Below, piece by piece: positions 10,496-18,738 of a stretch of 64,000 nt of DNA. The number at the start of each line of letters is the position of its first letter. Within the stretch, counting starts at the first letter, position 1. Both the position numbers and the translations under genes were made by a program. Source of the stretch: Rosettibacter sp037481715 (GTDB lineage: Bacteria > Bacteroidota > Ignavibacteria > Ignavibacteriales > Melioribacteraceae); NCBI GenBank assembly GCA_037481715.1, contig JBBFLD010000001.1, positions 744,001 through 808,000 of the forward strand. Direction: 5' to 3'. The notes under the pieces were generated by a model. It worked only from the letters and a program-made list of their open reading frames with translations. It had not been told where the DNA came from and did not search any database.

Positions 10496-10726
10496 TTATT
10501 TCTTATCCGAACTGTTATTTTTATTTGAAGAATTGTTGTTGGATTTCATTTTATAATCAGTATGATAAAAACCAGAACCTTTGAAGATTGGACCAGCACC
10601 AGTACCAATTAATCTTTTTAATTTGCCTCTACATTTTGGACATTCAGTAAGTGGTTCATCTGTCATATTTTGAAATTCTTCAAAAATATAACCGCAGTCA
10701 AGACATTTGTAATCATAAGTTGGCAT
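10496..10726 (-). CDS. FmdB-type zinc-ribbon protein
   Basis: A 76-residue protein starting MPTYDYKCLDCGY, the classic opening of the FmdB/CxxC_CxxC_SSSS family. The paired CLDC and CPKC motifs (about residues 8-11 and 33-36) would bind one zinc ion. The C-terminus is a low-complexity Asn/Ser/Lys tail. Two adjacent ATGs exist; the inner one (10726) is chosen because GGAGG at 10733-10737 then has a 6-base spacing and because family members begin MPxY. FmdB was named as a putative regulator of formamidase genes, but most members have no known role. It is convergent with the barrel protein and divergent from the lipoprotein gene. The reverse strand at 10770-10777 reads TATTTTTG, a possible -7 box. 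Confidence 0.85.
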   Translation of the reverse strand: MPTYDYKCLDCGYIFEEFQNMTDEPLTECPKCRGKLKRLIGTGAGPIFKGSGFYHTDYKMKSNNNSSNKNNSSDKK

Positions 10727-10853
10727 CATTTACCTCCATTTTTTCACAAAAAGACAAAATTTTAACTTGCAAAAATAAAGATAGTTTATGATAAAAACAC
10801 GCATGCTATTTAATTCTTTTTTTGCATATTTAACTAACAAATTTTCTGAAGAT

Positions 10854-11528
10854 ATGAGAAAAAATATATCACACTTTCTGCTTTTGATTTTTCTATTAAG
10901 CTTAATGTTAAGCGGCTGCTTGAATTATATGCAGGTTACAACAATCAAAAAAGACGGCAGCGGAAATATGTTTATTCATTATTGGATGAAATGGACAAAC
11001 CCAAGAGATTCAATAATTGTAGAACAGCTTGGCTTATTCAATCGTGATTCAGTTTATAAAGAATTCAGTTCACAATACAGCTCTATTACCAATGTTGAAG
11101 TCTATAAAGATTACGAAGACAGCACAATTCATGCAAAAGTTGAGCTTGAATTCAATAGTCTCGATTCTTTGAATGCCACACCAGTTTTTAAGGATTCAAA
11201 ACTTTCAATTAAAGATGGTGAAAAGAACACAAAAATATTTTCTCAATTTATAAAACCAATTGCAACTGGCTTTGGATTTGAAAGCAAAAATTTTTCTATG
11301 ACGTTTATTTACTATTTGCCTGGACAAATCTTAAGCCACAATGCAACTGAAGTATCACGCAATAAACTCACATGGAAATATACACTTGATGAAATCGGAA
11401 CAGGCAAATACATAACTGCAACTTATCGTCCATTCAAACTGAAAGAAACTCCACTGTGGATATATATTGCTGCATTATTTGTGCTTGTTGTTGTAATAGC
11501 TTTCTTATTTAATAAACGAGTAAGATAA
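10854..11528 (+). CDS. Lipoprotein with C-terminal membrane helix, function unknown
   Basis: I do not recognise a named family. From the ATG at 10854 the 224-residue product begins with a basic start, a hydrophobic stretch and a lipobox (LSGC), so Cys is expected to be lipidated and the domain exported. The middle is beta-rich and polar. The last 25 residues contain a clear transmembrane helix (LWIYIAALFVLVVVIAFLF) followed by a short basic end, so the protein could be anchored at both ends. The frame also stays open to an ATG at 10788, but that would put 22 extra residues before the signal peptide, so the later start is preferred. It stands alone between fmdB (divergent) and prs. Confidence 0.65.
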   Translation: MRKNISHFLLLIFLLSLMLSGCLNYMQVTTIKKDGSGNMFIHYWMKWTNPRDSIIVEQLGLFNRDSVYKEFSSQYSSITNVEVYKDYEDSTIHAKVELEFNSLDSLNATPVFKDSKLSIKDGEKNTKIFSQFIKPIATGFGFESKNFSMTFIYYLPGQILSHNATEVSRNKLTWKYTLDEIGTGKYITATYRPFKLKETPLWIYIAALFVLVVVIAFLFNKRVR

Positions 11529-11544
11529 ATCCAAAATGTGAAGT

Positions 11545-11576
11545 TTGACTAACCTTATTGATTTATTTATATTTGG
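11545..11576 (+). promoter_or_regulatory. Bacteroidota-type promoter for prs
   Basis: TTTG at 11545-11548 and TATATTTG at 11569-11576, separated by 20 bases. This matches the -33 TTTG / -7 TAnnTTTG pattern known for the primary sigma factor of Bacteroidota. It lies 35 bases before the prs start codon. Confidence 0.65.
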
Positions 11577-11610
11577 CAGCAATTTTTAAGAATACATAGC
11601 TAAAATTAAA

Positions 11611-12555
11611 TTGGAAACAGAACCATTAATTTTCTCTGGCAGTGCAAATCCTGAATTGACAAAGAAAATCTGTAAGTATTTGAATTTACCAGAAGGGAAT
11701 GTTTTTATAAAAAGATTTAGCGACGGTGAAATCTGGACAAAATTTATAGATAATGTCCGCGGACAAGATGTTTACATAGTTCAGCCGACACAACCACCAG
11801 CAGAAAATTTAATGGAATTATTAATAATGCTTGATGCTGCAAAAAGAGCATCGGCAAAACGTGTAACAGCTGTTCTTCCATATTTTGGATATGCAAGGCA
11901 GGATAGAAAAGATCAGCCGCGTGTTTCAATTTCTGCTAAACTTGTAGCTAACTTAATTACTGTTGCTGGTGCAGATAGAGTTATAACAATGGATTTGCAT
12001 GCGGCACAAATTCAAGGTTTCTTTGATATCCCGTTTGACCATTTATATGCATCACCAATTTTTACACCTTTATTTAAAGGAAAAATTAAAAATCTTGTTG
12101 TTGCTTCTCCAGATGTCGGCGGTATTAAATTAGCACGTTCTTATGCGAATAGATTAAATGCAGGATTGGTAGTAATTGATAAAAAAAGAGCCAGACATAA
12201 TGAAATTGCAGAAATGAATTTAATCGGAGATGTAAAAGGCAAGAATGTTTTGATTGTGGATGATTTAATCGATACTGGCGGCACAATTGTTAAAGCAGTA
12301 GAAAAATTATTAGAAAGCGGTGCAAAAGAAGTTTATGGAGCTATAACTCATCCATTACTTTCTGGTGATGCAGTAGAAAAAATTGATAATTCTCCAATTA
12401 CAAAATTATATGTAACAGACAGTATTCCATTAAAACAAAAATCAAAAAAGATTATTGTTAAATCTGCCTCTGCCCTTTTAGCAGAAGCAATTATTAGATG
12501 CAATAGAAATCAATCTATAAGTTCGTTGTTCGATATAGATAAAGATAAAATTTAG
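11611..12555 (+). CDS. prs: Ribose-phosphate pyrophosphokinase
   Basis: A 314-residue PRPP synthetase, the usual length. It makes 5-phosphoribosyl 1-pyrophosphate from ribose 5-phosphate and ATP for nucleotide, histidine and NAD synthesis. Visible family features are FSGSANPEL at the start, the RFSDGE motif, the ATP-site PYFGYARQDRK segment, the metal site VITMDLHAAQIQGFF and the PRPP-binding loop VDDLIDTGGT near residue 217. The start is TTG at 11611; no in-frame ATG occurs nearby and the N-terminus aligns with the family. A strong promoter match lies just upstream, and rplY and pth follow in the same direction, a common grouping. The product is cytosolic. Confidence 0.96.
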   Translation: METEPLIFSGSANPELTKKICKYLNLPEGNVFIKRFSDGEIWTKFIDNVRGQDVYIVQPTQPPAENLMELLIMLDAAKRASAKRVTAVLPYFGYARQDRKDQPRVSISAKLVANLITVAGADRVITMDLHAAQIQGFFDIPFDHLYASPIFTPLFKGKIKNLVVASPDVGGIKLARSYANRLNAGLVVIDKKRARHNEIAEMNLIGDVKGKNVLIVDDLIDTGGTIVKAVEKLLESGAKEVYGAITHPLLSGDAVEKIDNSPITKLYVTDSIPLKQKSKKIIVKSASALLAEAIIRCNRNQSISSLFDIDKDKI

Positions 12556-12581
12556 TAAGTATAATTCAGGAGTAAACTACC

Positions 12582-13220
12582 ATGTCAGAAATAAGTATCA
12601 AAGCAAAAAGAAGAACCATATCAACAAAAAGTGTGGTTAATAAATTAAGAAAAGAAGGCAATGTTCCAGGTATATTTTACACAAAGGGCTTAGAACCAAT
12701 ACCAATTTATTTGCCGGAATTATCTTTAAGACCACTTGTTTATACTTCAGAGACTCACATTGTTAATCTTACAATTGATGATTCTGAACCAAGAAAATCT
12801 GTTTTGAAAGATGTTCAATTTGACCCTGTAACAGATAGAATTATTCACTGCGATTTTATGGGTATTTCACTTGATGAAAAAATTGAAATCGAAGTTCCTG
12901 TTGTTCTTCAAGGAACTGCAAAAGGAATTAAGGAAGGCGGATTGCTGCAGCATCAAATGCACAGATTAAAAATTGAATGTCTGCCGACAAATATCCCAGA
13001 ACATATTGTAGTTGACATTACAAATCTTGGCATTGGAGAATCAATACATGTCAAAGATTTGAAATTAGAAAACATTAAAATTTTACATCATGATGATGTA
13101 ATTATAGCTTCTGTAATTGTACCAAGAGCTGCTGCTGAACCAACAACTCCAGCTGAAGGTGAAGAAGCTCCAAAAGAACCTGAAGTAATTGCAAAAGGAA
13201 AAGTTGAAGAAGAGGAATAA
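12582..13220 (+). CDS. rplY: Large ribosomal subunit protein bL25, CTC form
   Basis: A 212-residue protein with an N-terminal L25 domain that binds 5S rRNA (RRTISTKSVVNKLRKEGNVPGIFY) and the C-terminal beta domain found in the longer general-stress CTC form. It ends in an acidic, Ala/Pro/Glu-rich tail (about the last 30 residues), common in this group. It follows prs by 26 bases with an AGGAG ribosome site, and pth follows 7 bases later. The prs-rplY-pth order is widespread in bacteria and supports the call. Confidence 0.95.
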   Translation: MSEISIKAKRRTISTKSVVNKLRKEGNVPGIFYTKGLEPIPIYLPELSLRPLVYTSETHIVNLTIDDSEPRKSVLKDVQFDPVTDRIIHCDFMGISLDEKIEIEVPVVLQGTAKGIKEGGLLQHQMHRLKIECLPTNIPEHIVVDITNLGIGESIHVKDLKLENIKILHHDDVIIASVIVPRAAAEPTTPAEGEEAPKEPEVIAKGKVEEEE

Positions 13221-13227
13221 TTAAGTC

Positions 13228-13803
13228 TTGTATTTGATTGTAGGCTTGGGAAATCCAGGCAAAAAATACGAATTGACAAGACATAATATTGGCTTTTTAA
13301 TTCTCGATAAATTTGCTTCAAAAAAAAATCTTCATTTCAAGAAAAAAGAAAATTATCAATATGTGGAAGGTTCAACTGGGTCTTCCACATTTTTTTTGGT
13401 TAAACCAACAACATACATGAACTTGAGCGGCATTGCAGTTTCTGAATTTCTTTCTAAAATTAATATCCCTTTAGAAAATATGTTAATAGTAGTAGATGAT
13501 GTGAATTTAGAATTAGGCAAAATAAGATTAAGAAAATCTGGAAGCGATGGGGGCCATAATGGACTTAAATCAATTATTTATCACTTAGAATCGAATCAAT
13601 TCCCCCGTCTTCGTTTTGGAATTGGTAATAAATTCGAAGGCGAACTTGCTGAATATGTTCTAAGTAAATTTAGTGATGAAGAATTATCATCAATAAACGA
13701 TAGTCTCGAATTTTCAATCGAACTGATTGAAAATTTTATTCAAGGCGGATATAAATTGATGTCGGATTATTTTAGTAAAATTAATTCACAAAGAAAAAAT
13801 TAA
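13228..13803 (+). CDS. pth: Peptidyl-tRNA hydrolase
   Basis: A 191-residue cytosolic esterase that releases tRNA from prematurely dropped peptidyl-tRNA. The sequence shows LIVGLGNPGKKYELTRHNIGF, giving Asn9 and catalytic His19, followed by the TYMNLSG segment and the VDDVNLELGKIRLRKSGSDGG region with the Asp that positions the histidine. All catalytic parts of the bacterial Pth1 family are present. The start is TTG at 13228, with the sequence matching the family from residue 2. It sits 7 bases after rplY and ends the prs operon. Confidence 0.95.
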   Translation: MYLIVGLGNPGKKYELTRHNIGFLILDKFASKKNLHFKKKENYQYVEGSTGSSTFFLVKPTTYMNLSGIAVSEFLSKINIPLENMLIVVDDVNLELGKIRLRKSGSDGGHNGLKSIIYHLESNQFPRLRFGIGNKFEGELAEYVLSKFSDEELSSINDSLEFSIELIENFIQGGYKLMSDYFSKINSQRKN

Positions 13804-13857
13804 AAGTTTTCAAGAAATTTATATTTTAATTAATTTGTAAATCAATTAAGAATAGTT

Positions 13858-13889
13858 ATTGCACGACTTAGAAAATAGTTTTATTTTTG
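13858..13889 (+). promoter_or_regulatory. Bacteroidota-type promoter for the rpsF operon
   Basis: ATTG at 13858-13861 and TATTTTTG at 13882-13889 are separated by 20 bases. The -7 box fits TAnnTTTG exactly and the -33 box differs by one base. Transcription would start near 13895 and give a leader of about 75 bases before rpsF. Confidence 0.5.
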
Positions 13890-13895
13890 GAACCT

Positions 13896-13968
13896 AATTC
13901 AATAGTTTATAACCCTGTTCCTTCGATATAAAGAAGGAGCCATAAAGTCCAAAGGGAGGTGAAACATA
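13896..13968 (+). promoter_or_regulatory. Possible structured leader of rpsF operon (S6:S18 autoregulation candidate)
   Basis: The leader contains a 6-bp hairpin (TCCTTC at 13919-13924 with GAAGGA at 13933-13938). A CCCT at 13913-13916 could pair with the AGGG of the ribosome site before the ATG. In many bacteria the S6:S18 complex represses this operon through an rpsF leader element. I can see the pairing potential but not the full known consensus, so this is tentative. Confidence 0.3.
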
Positions 13969-14358
13969 ATGCGTATCAAAAGTTACGAGAGTGTTGTGAT
14001 AATAAATGCAGCACTTGAAGATGAACAAATTGAAGCAACCATTTCGAGGTTGCAAGAAGTAATTACCACTCATGGTGGAGAAATATTTGATATTGACAGA
14101 TGGGGTCGTAAGCGTTTAGCTTATCCTATCCAGAAAGCAAAAAGCGGTTATTATGTTATATTCCGCTTTAATGCTCCAACAAATTTAATCAGCATTTTAG
14201 AAAGAAGTTTAAGACTGGATGAAAATGTCATTCGCTATTTAACAATAGCACTTGACAAGTTTGCTTTAGAAGCAATTAAAAAACAAAAAGAATCTTCTCA
14301 AACTGAAGAGCAATCTTCAGAAGAAGATATAAACACAAATAACGAAAGTACCGAATAA
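13969..14358 (+). CDS. rpsF: Small ribosomal subunit protein bS6
   Basis: A 129-residue S6 protein that pairs with S18 in the platform of the 30S subunit. The start MRIKSYESVVIINAAL, the DRWGRKRLAYPI motif and YYVIFRF are typical. The C-terminus is extended by a Ser/Glu/Thr-rich acidic tail. GGGAGG precedes the ATG with good spacing. It is the first gene of rpsF-ssb-rpsR-rplI, an order conserved in many phyla, so S6 and S18 levels can be matched. Confidence 0.96.
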   Translation: MRIKSYESVVIINAALEDEQIEATISRLQEVITTHGGEIFDIDRWGRKRLAYPIQKAKSGYYVIFRFNAPTNLISILERSLRLDENVIRYLTIALDKFALEAIKKQKESSQTEEQSSEEDINTNNESTE

Positions 14359-14385
14359 CAAACTAAGTTAAGCATGGAGGTTACG

Positions 14386-14865
14386 ATGGCTGAATTAAAG
14401 ATGCCAGAACTAAACAGTGTAATAGTAGCAGGAAACTTAACAAAAGATCCTGTCTTCAGACAAACATCAAACAATACTCCTGTTGTTAATTTTCACATTG
14501 CTGCAAACAGAAGATACAAAGACAGCAACAATCAATGGCAGGAAGATGTTTGCTATGTTGGAGTAGTAGCATGGAACAAATTGGCAGATAGCTGCCGCGA
14601 CCGCCTGAAAAAAGGCAGTGCTGTTTTAATCGACGGCGAACTTCAAAGTAGAACTTTCAAAACTGAAGATGGAAAAAACAGAACCATTGTTGAAATCAAA
14701 GCAAAGAGAATTCAATTCTTAAACAAATTTAATAAATCACAAGGCAATGGAGAGGCGAACAACAATGATATCGTCTCTGAAAGTGATGATTCTGATTACG
14801 AAGATAATTCATTCGACAAATTCTTAACTGATGAAGAATCTGATTTGATGAAAGACAATCAATAA
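14386..14865 (+). CDS. ssb: Single-stranded DNA-binding protein
   Basis: A 159-residue SSB with an N-terminal OB fold: LNSVIVAGNLTKDPVFRQT, NFHIAANRRYKD and the VVAWNKLAD strand are all present. It coats single-stranded DNA during replication and repair. The second ATG (14386) is preferred over 14374 because GGAGG at 14376-14380 then has a 5-base spacing. The C-terminal tail is acidic (SESDDSDYEDNSFDKF) but ends in EESDLMKDNQ and not in the usual DDDIPF-like tip that binds partner proteins. That is unusual for a main SSB; it may be a lineage variant, or a second SSB may exist elsewhere. Confidence 0.92.
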   Translation: MAELKMPELNSVIVAGNLTKDPVFRQTSNNTPVVNFHIAANRRYKDSNNQWQEDVCYVGVVAWNKLADSCRDRLKKGSAVLIDGELQSRTFKTEDGKNRTIVEIKAKRIQFLNKFNKSQGNGEANNNDIVSESDDSDYEDNSFDKFLTDEESDLMKDNQ

Positions 14866-14878
14866 TTAAGAGAAGAAA

Positions 14879-15091
14879 ATGAAAACTACAAAAAAAATAA
14901 AACGTGTAATCGAAGGCTATATTGATTACAAAGATGCTAAGCAACTACAGAAATTTATTACGGATCAGGGGAAGATAATTCCCCGCCGTATTACCGGTCT
15001 AAGTGCTAAACAGCACCGCGAATTAGTAAGAGCAATCAAAAGAGCTCGTCATTTAGCAATTCTGCCTTATGTTGCAGAAGCAGTTAAGTAA
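14879..15091 (+). CDS. rpsR: Small ribosomal subunit protein bS18
   Basis: A 70-residue S18 protein. The conserved core is clear: IDYKDAKQLQKFI, GKIIPRRITGLSAKQHRELVRAIKRARHLA-type sequence ending LLPY-like (ILPYV). It has no zinc-binding cysteines, so it is the Cys-free type. It lies 13 bases after ssb with AGAGAAG as ribosome site, and rplI follows 13 bases later. It binds S6 and 16S rRNA. Confidence 0.96.
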   Translation: MKTTKKIKRVIEGYIDYKDAKQLQKFITDQGKIIPRRITGLSAKQHRELVRAIKRARHLAILPYVAEAVK

Positions 15092-15104
15092 AAAGGAGAC
15101 GGTA

Positions 15105-15548
15105 ATGAAAGTAATTCTAAGAAAAAACTTTGAACAGCTTGGAAAAGTTGGTGATATTGTAACAGTTAAAGATGGTTACGCAAGAAATTATCTTATTCCC
15201 CGCCAGATTGCTTACCAGGCAACCAAAGGAAATATCCGTGCTCTGGAAGAAGAAAAAAAACAGATACTTAAAAAAGAAGCTAAAGAACTCGAAGCTGCTC
15301 AAGCTCTTGCAGCTGAACTTGAAAAAGTATCTGTTACAATTCCAGTTAAAGTTGGCGAGGAAGATAAAATCTTCGGAACCGTTACTAATCAAATGATTGC
15401 CGACGCTCTGAAAGAAAAAGGCTATGATTTGGATAAACGCAAAATTGAAATTACCGAGCCAATTAAATCGCTTGGTATTTACAGTGTTTCAATTAAACTT
15501 CATCCGAATGTTACGGCAACTGTTAAAACATGGGTTGTAAGAGAATAA
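15105..15548 (+). CDS. rplI: Large ribosomal subunit protein bL9
   Basis: A 147-residue L9 protein. The N-terminal rRNA-binding domain (MKVILRKNFEQLGKVGDIV, DGYARNYLIPRQ) is followed by a long charged connecting helix (about 45-75) and the C-terminal domain (DKRKIEITEPIKSLGIY). The ATG at 15105 is chosen over an upstream in-frame ATG at 15069 because it has AAGGAG at the right distance and matches the family start. The gene closes the rpsF operon and is followed at once by a strong terminator. Confidence 0.96.
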   Translation: MKVILRKNFEQLGKVGDIVTVKDGYARNYLIPRQIAYQATKGNIRALEEEKKQILKKEAKELEAAQALAAELEKVSVTIPVKVGEEDKIFGTVTNQMIADALKEKGYDLDKRKIEITEPIKSLGIYSVSIKLHPNVTATVKTWVVRE

Positions 15549-15550
15549 AT

Positions 15551-15577
15551 AAAAAGCCGGTTCAAAGCCGGCTTTTT
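15551..15577 (+). terminator. Rho-independent terminator after rplI
   Basis: Stem AAAAAGCCGG (15551-15560) with CCGGCTTTTT (15568-15577) and a 7-base loop, starting 3 bases after the rplI stop. The GC-rich core followed by five T is a textbook intrinsic terminator. Confidence 0.88.
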
Positions 15578-15627
15578 ATTGTCTTGGTTCCAACTAACTA
15601 ATTCATTAACTAAAATTAAGATTTGGA

Positions 15628-17535
15628 ATGAAAGAGATAAGATTTAGACTATTCCTGGTTTTAGGAGCCATTGCTCTTTCTGTCTACCTTTTAATACCTA
15701 CCTATAAAGATTTTCAAAATAATAGAAAAGTTACTCAACAATTAACTTATCTTGAAGACAGTCTTAAGAAGAGCAATCCTAATTTACCAGCAATTCAAAT
15801 TAAAGAGTTTATTAACAACAAAAGAGACAGCATCTTATCGAATAATCCGGATTACAGAGCTGCTCGAGAAAAAAGAGTTAAACTTGGTCTCGACTTACAG
15901 GGCGGCATGTATCTCGTAATGGAAGTCAATACTGCAAAGCTTCTTGAAAAATTAGCTAAAGAACCTGATGACCAGTTCAATCAAATATTAAATGAAGCAG
16001 AAAAAGAATCCAGACTTTCAAACGAAAATGTTGTTTCAATTCTTGCTCGTAAAATGAAAGAAAAAGGGATTCGTTTAAGCAGATACTTTGGCACAATCAG
16101 AGAAGATGACGATAAAATAATTTCAAGACTTTTGGAACAAGAAGCCGATGCTGTTACAAGAGCTATTGAGATTATACGCAATAGAGTAGACCAATACGGT
16201 GTATCCGAGCCAAACATTCAAAAACAGGGTTCAAGAAGAATTGTTATAGAACTTCCTGGTATTGCACGAGAAGAAGAAGCTAAAAGACTTCTTCAGGGAA
16301 GAGCTTTGCTCGAATTCAAATTGGTTAAAGACCCTGAATTCGCTATCCCAATTATGAAGCGAATTGATGAAGTTCTTGCTGCATCTCTTAAAGGTGATTC
16401 TTTAGCTGGAGATACAACAAAAACTGCAAAAGCCGATACTTCAAAACAACAAAACTTAACAGAAGAACAATTTGCAAAAGAACATCCATTTTTTGCAATC
16501 GCAAGATTAATCGACCCTCAAGGCAGAATTCCAGATGCATTTGTAAAAGAATCAGATAGACAAAAATTAAATGCATATCTTGAACGACCTGAAGTTAAAA
16601 AAGTAATTCCTGATAATGTTGAATTTCTTTATGATGCAAAGCCAGAAGTTGGCCCTGATGGTTCTAAGTATTATCGATTATACATGTTAAATAAAAATCC
16701 TGAATTGACAGGCGGAGTTATTGTAGATGCTCAATCGAATATTGACCCTACAACCTCTGCTCCTATTGTTACAATGCAAATGAATTCAGAAGGTGCTCGT
16801 GAATGGGCAAGAATCACAGGTTCAAATATTGGCAAAAGATGTGCTATTGTTCTCGACGGAGTTGTTTATTCTGCACCTGTAATTCAGAATAAAATTCCAT
16901 CTGGAAATTCTCAAATAAGCGGCATCCCAAATCTCGACGAAGCCAAACTTCTTGAAATTGTATTAAAAGCTGGTGCACTTCCAGCCCCTGTTGACATTAT
17001 CGAACAAAGAAGTGTTGGTCCATCACTCGGCCAAGATTCTATTAAACAAGGTTCTAATTCTGTTTTATTTGGTTATTTGCTTGTAGCTTTATTCATGGCA
17101 TTCTATTATAAAAAAGCAGGAACAATTGCAGATTTAGGACTTGTTGTTACTGTATTATTAATTCTTGGTGTTCTTGCTGGTTTTCAAGCTACATTAACAT
17201 TGCCAGGTATTGCTGGTATTGTTTTAACAATGGGAATGGCTGTTGATGCCAATGTTATTATTTATGAAAGAATAAGAGAAGAATTAGCAACTGGAAAAAC
17301 CGACCGAGCTGCCGTTGATGCAGGATTTAAAAATTCACTATCAGCAATTCTTGACTCGAACATTACAACATTCTTTATAGGAATTATTCTTTATCAATTT
17401 GGAAGTGGTCCAGTTCAAGGTTTTGCTTTAACACTCATGATTGGAATTCTTACAAGTTTATTCTCTGCACTTGTTCTTGTTCGAATGATTTTTGATTACA
17501 TGATTTCTAAAGGTTATAAAATTAATGTAGGTTAA
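15628..17535 (+). CDS. secD: Protein translocase subunit SecD
   Basis: A 635-residue inner-membrane protein that, with SecF, uses the proton gradient to help pull proteins out of the Sec channel. It has one N-terminal membrane helix (about 7-26), a large periplasmic region with the first conserved motif KLGLDLQGGMYLVMEV near residue 90, a P1 head, and five membrane helices from about residue 470. The RND-type motif GMAVDANVIIYERIREEL with its functional Asp is present. The stop lies 19 bases before secF. A 47-base gap separates it from the rplI terminator. Confidence 0.96.
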   Translation: MKEIRFRLFLVLGAIALSVYLLIPTYKDFQNNRKVTQQLTYLEDSLKKSNPNLPAIQIKEFINNKRDSILSNNPDYRAAREKRVKLGLDLQGGMYLVMEVNTAKLLEKLAKEPDDQFNQILNEAEKESRLSNENVVSILARKMKEKGIRLSRYFGTIREDDDKIISRLLEQEADAVTRAIEIIRNRVDQYGVSEPNIQKQGSRRIVIELPGIAREEEAKRLLQGRALLEFKLVKDPEFAIPIMKRIDEVLAASLKGDSLAGDTTKTAKADTSKQQNLTEEQFAKEHPFFAIARLIDPQGRIPDAFVKESDRQKLNAYLERPEVKKVIPDNVEFLYDAKPEVGPDGSKYYRLYMLNKNPELTGGVIVDAQSNIDPTTSAPIVTMQMNSEGAREWARITGSNIGKRCAIVLDGVVYSAPVIQNKIPSGNSQISGIPNLDEAKLLEIVLKAGALPAPVDIIEQRSVGPSLGQDSIKQGSNSVLFGYLLVALFMAFYYKKAGTIADLGLVVTVLLILGVLAGFQATLTLPGIAGIVLTMGMAVDANVIIYERIREELATGKTDRAAVDAGFKNSLSAILDSNITTFFIGIILYQFGSGPVQGFALTLMIGILTSLFSALVLVRMIFDYMISKGYKINVG

Positions 17536-17554
17536 TAAAGGAGAAATTAAATAG

Positions 17555-18694
17555 ATGCGCTTATTCGATAATCTAAATATTAATTTCATGAGTAAAAGAA
17601 CAACATTTTATATTGTTTCTTCAGTTGTTCTATTAATTGGTTTACTCAATATTTTAATTAGAGGTCTCCAATTTGGTATCGACTTTAAAGGTGGAACAGA
17701 AGTAGCAATTCAATTTGAAAAGCCAGTTGACATAGCAAAAATTAGAAGTGAAGTTGATAAAATTGGTTTGGGAAATGTCGAAGTAAAAACTTTTGGCGGC
17801 TCTACTGGAATTTTATTAAGAACAGAATTACAAGAAATTCCTTCGAATGTTATTCCAAAAGTTAAATCAAAAATTGAATCTATCATTGAAAACACTTTAC
17901 CAGGCGTAGAAAAAAAAGTAATTGATTCTACTTCAAATTCAATCACATACAATTTTTCTGACCCTCAAACTGCAGAGATTATTAACAACAGATTATTTGA
18001 TGCTGGATTTCAAACTGCCAAAGTTTCAGAAGAACCAACAAACACCGCTGTTGTAGTACGACTTGGTATTGCTGACTGGATTAAGGAAAATCTTTCTGAA
18101 AAATTTGTGAATAATCCCTTCAATGTTTTAAAAGAAGATAAAGTTGGACCAAAAGTAGGTAAAGAATTAAAGACTGATGCAGTTATAGCAGTAATGCTCT
18201 CACTGGTTGTAATTCTCATTTATCTTGGTTTCAGATTTAAATTTGCTTTTGCTCTGGGTGCTGTTATTGCTTTGTTCCACGATATTTTAATCACACTCGG
18301 ATTGTTTGCAATTTTATATGGAGTAATACCTGGATTCAATCTTGAAATAACAGTTAGTGTTGTTGCTGCTTTTCTTACATTGGTTGGTTATTCAATTAAC
18401 GATACTGTGATTGTCTTTGACAGAGTAAGAGAACAAATGAAACTTCATAAATCTTTGCCACTCGAAGAAAACATGAATCATGCAATTAACAAAACTATGA
18501 GCAGAACTTTGATAACTGTCTTTACAACTTTATTAACAATTGTTGTTCTCTTAATTTTTGGCGGCGAAGTTTTAAGAGGTTTTGCATTTGCATTATTCAT
18601 TGGTATGATAATAGGAACATATTCCTCAATCTTTATTGCAAGTGCATTTGTTCTTGAAGTAGCAAACAGAACAAAAGCAAAAATTGAATTTTAA
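17555..18694 (+). CDS. secF: Protein translocase subunit SecF
   Basis: A 379-residue SecF with an N-terminal helix (about 17-38), the motif GLQFGIDFKGGTEVAIQF, a periplasmic domain, and five further helices from about residue 205. The conserved segment VGYSINDTVIVFDRVRE is intact. An AAGGAG ribosome site sits before the ATG. It forms the secDF pair with the preceding gene. A bidirectional hairpin follows, separating it from the convergent signalling genes. Confidence 0.96.
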   Translation: MRLFDNLNINFMSKRTTFYIVSSVVLLIGLLNILIRGLQFGIDFKGGTEVAIQFEKPVDIAKIRSEVDKIGLGNVEVKTFGGSTGILLRTELQEIPSNVIPKVKSKIESIIENTLPGVEKKVIDSTSNSITYNFSDPQTAEIINNRLFDAGFQTAKVSEEPTNTAVVVRLGIADWIKENLSEKFVNNPFNVLKEDKVGPKVGKELKTDAVIAVMLSLVVILIYLGFRFKFAFALGAVIALFHDILITLGLFAILYGVIPGFNLEITVSVVAAFLTLVGYSINDTVIVFDRVREQMKLHKSLPLEENMNHAINKTMSRTLITVFTTLLTIVVLLIFGGEVLRGFAFALFIGMIIGTYSSIFIASAFVLEVANRTKAKIEF

Positions 18695-18710
18695 TTCCCT
18701 CCTTTTTAGA

Positions 18711-18733
18711 AGAGACACCAATCAGGTGTCTCT
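18711..18733. terminator. Bidirectional terminator between secF and the signalling locus
   Basis: A perfect 9-bp stem (AGAGACACC 18711-18719 with GGTGTCTCT 18725-18733) and a 5-base loop lie in the 44-base gap between convergent genes. Short T-runs flank it on both sides (CTTTTT upstream as read on the minus strand is A-rich, TTTAATTT downstream on plus). Confidence 0.75.
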
Positions 18734-18738
18734 TTAAT

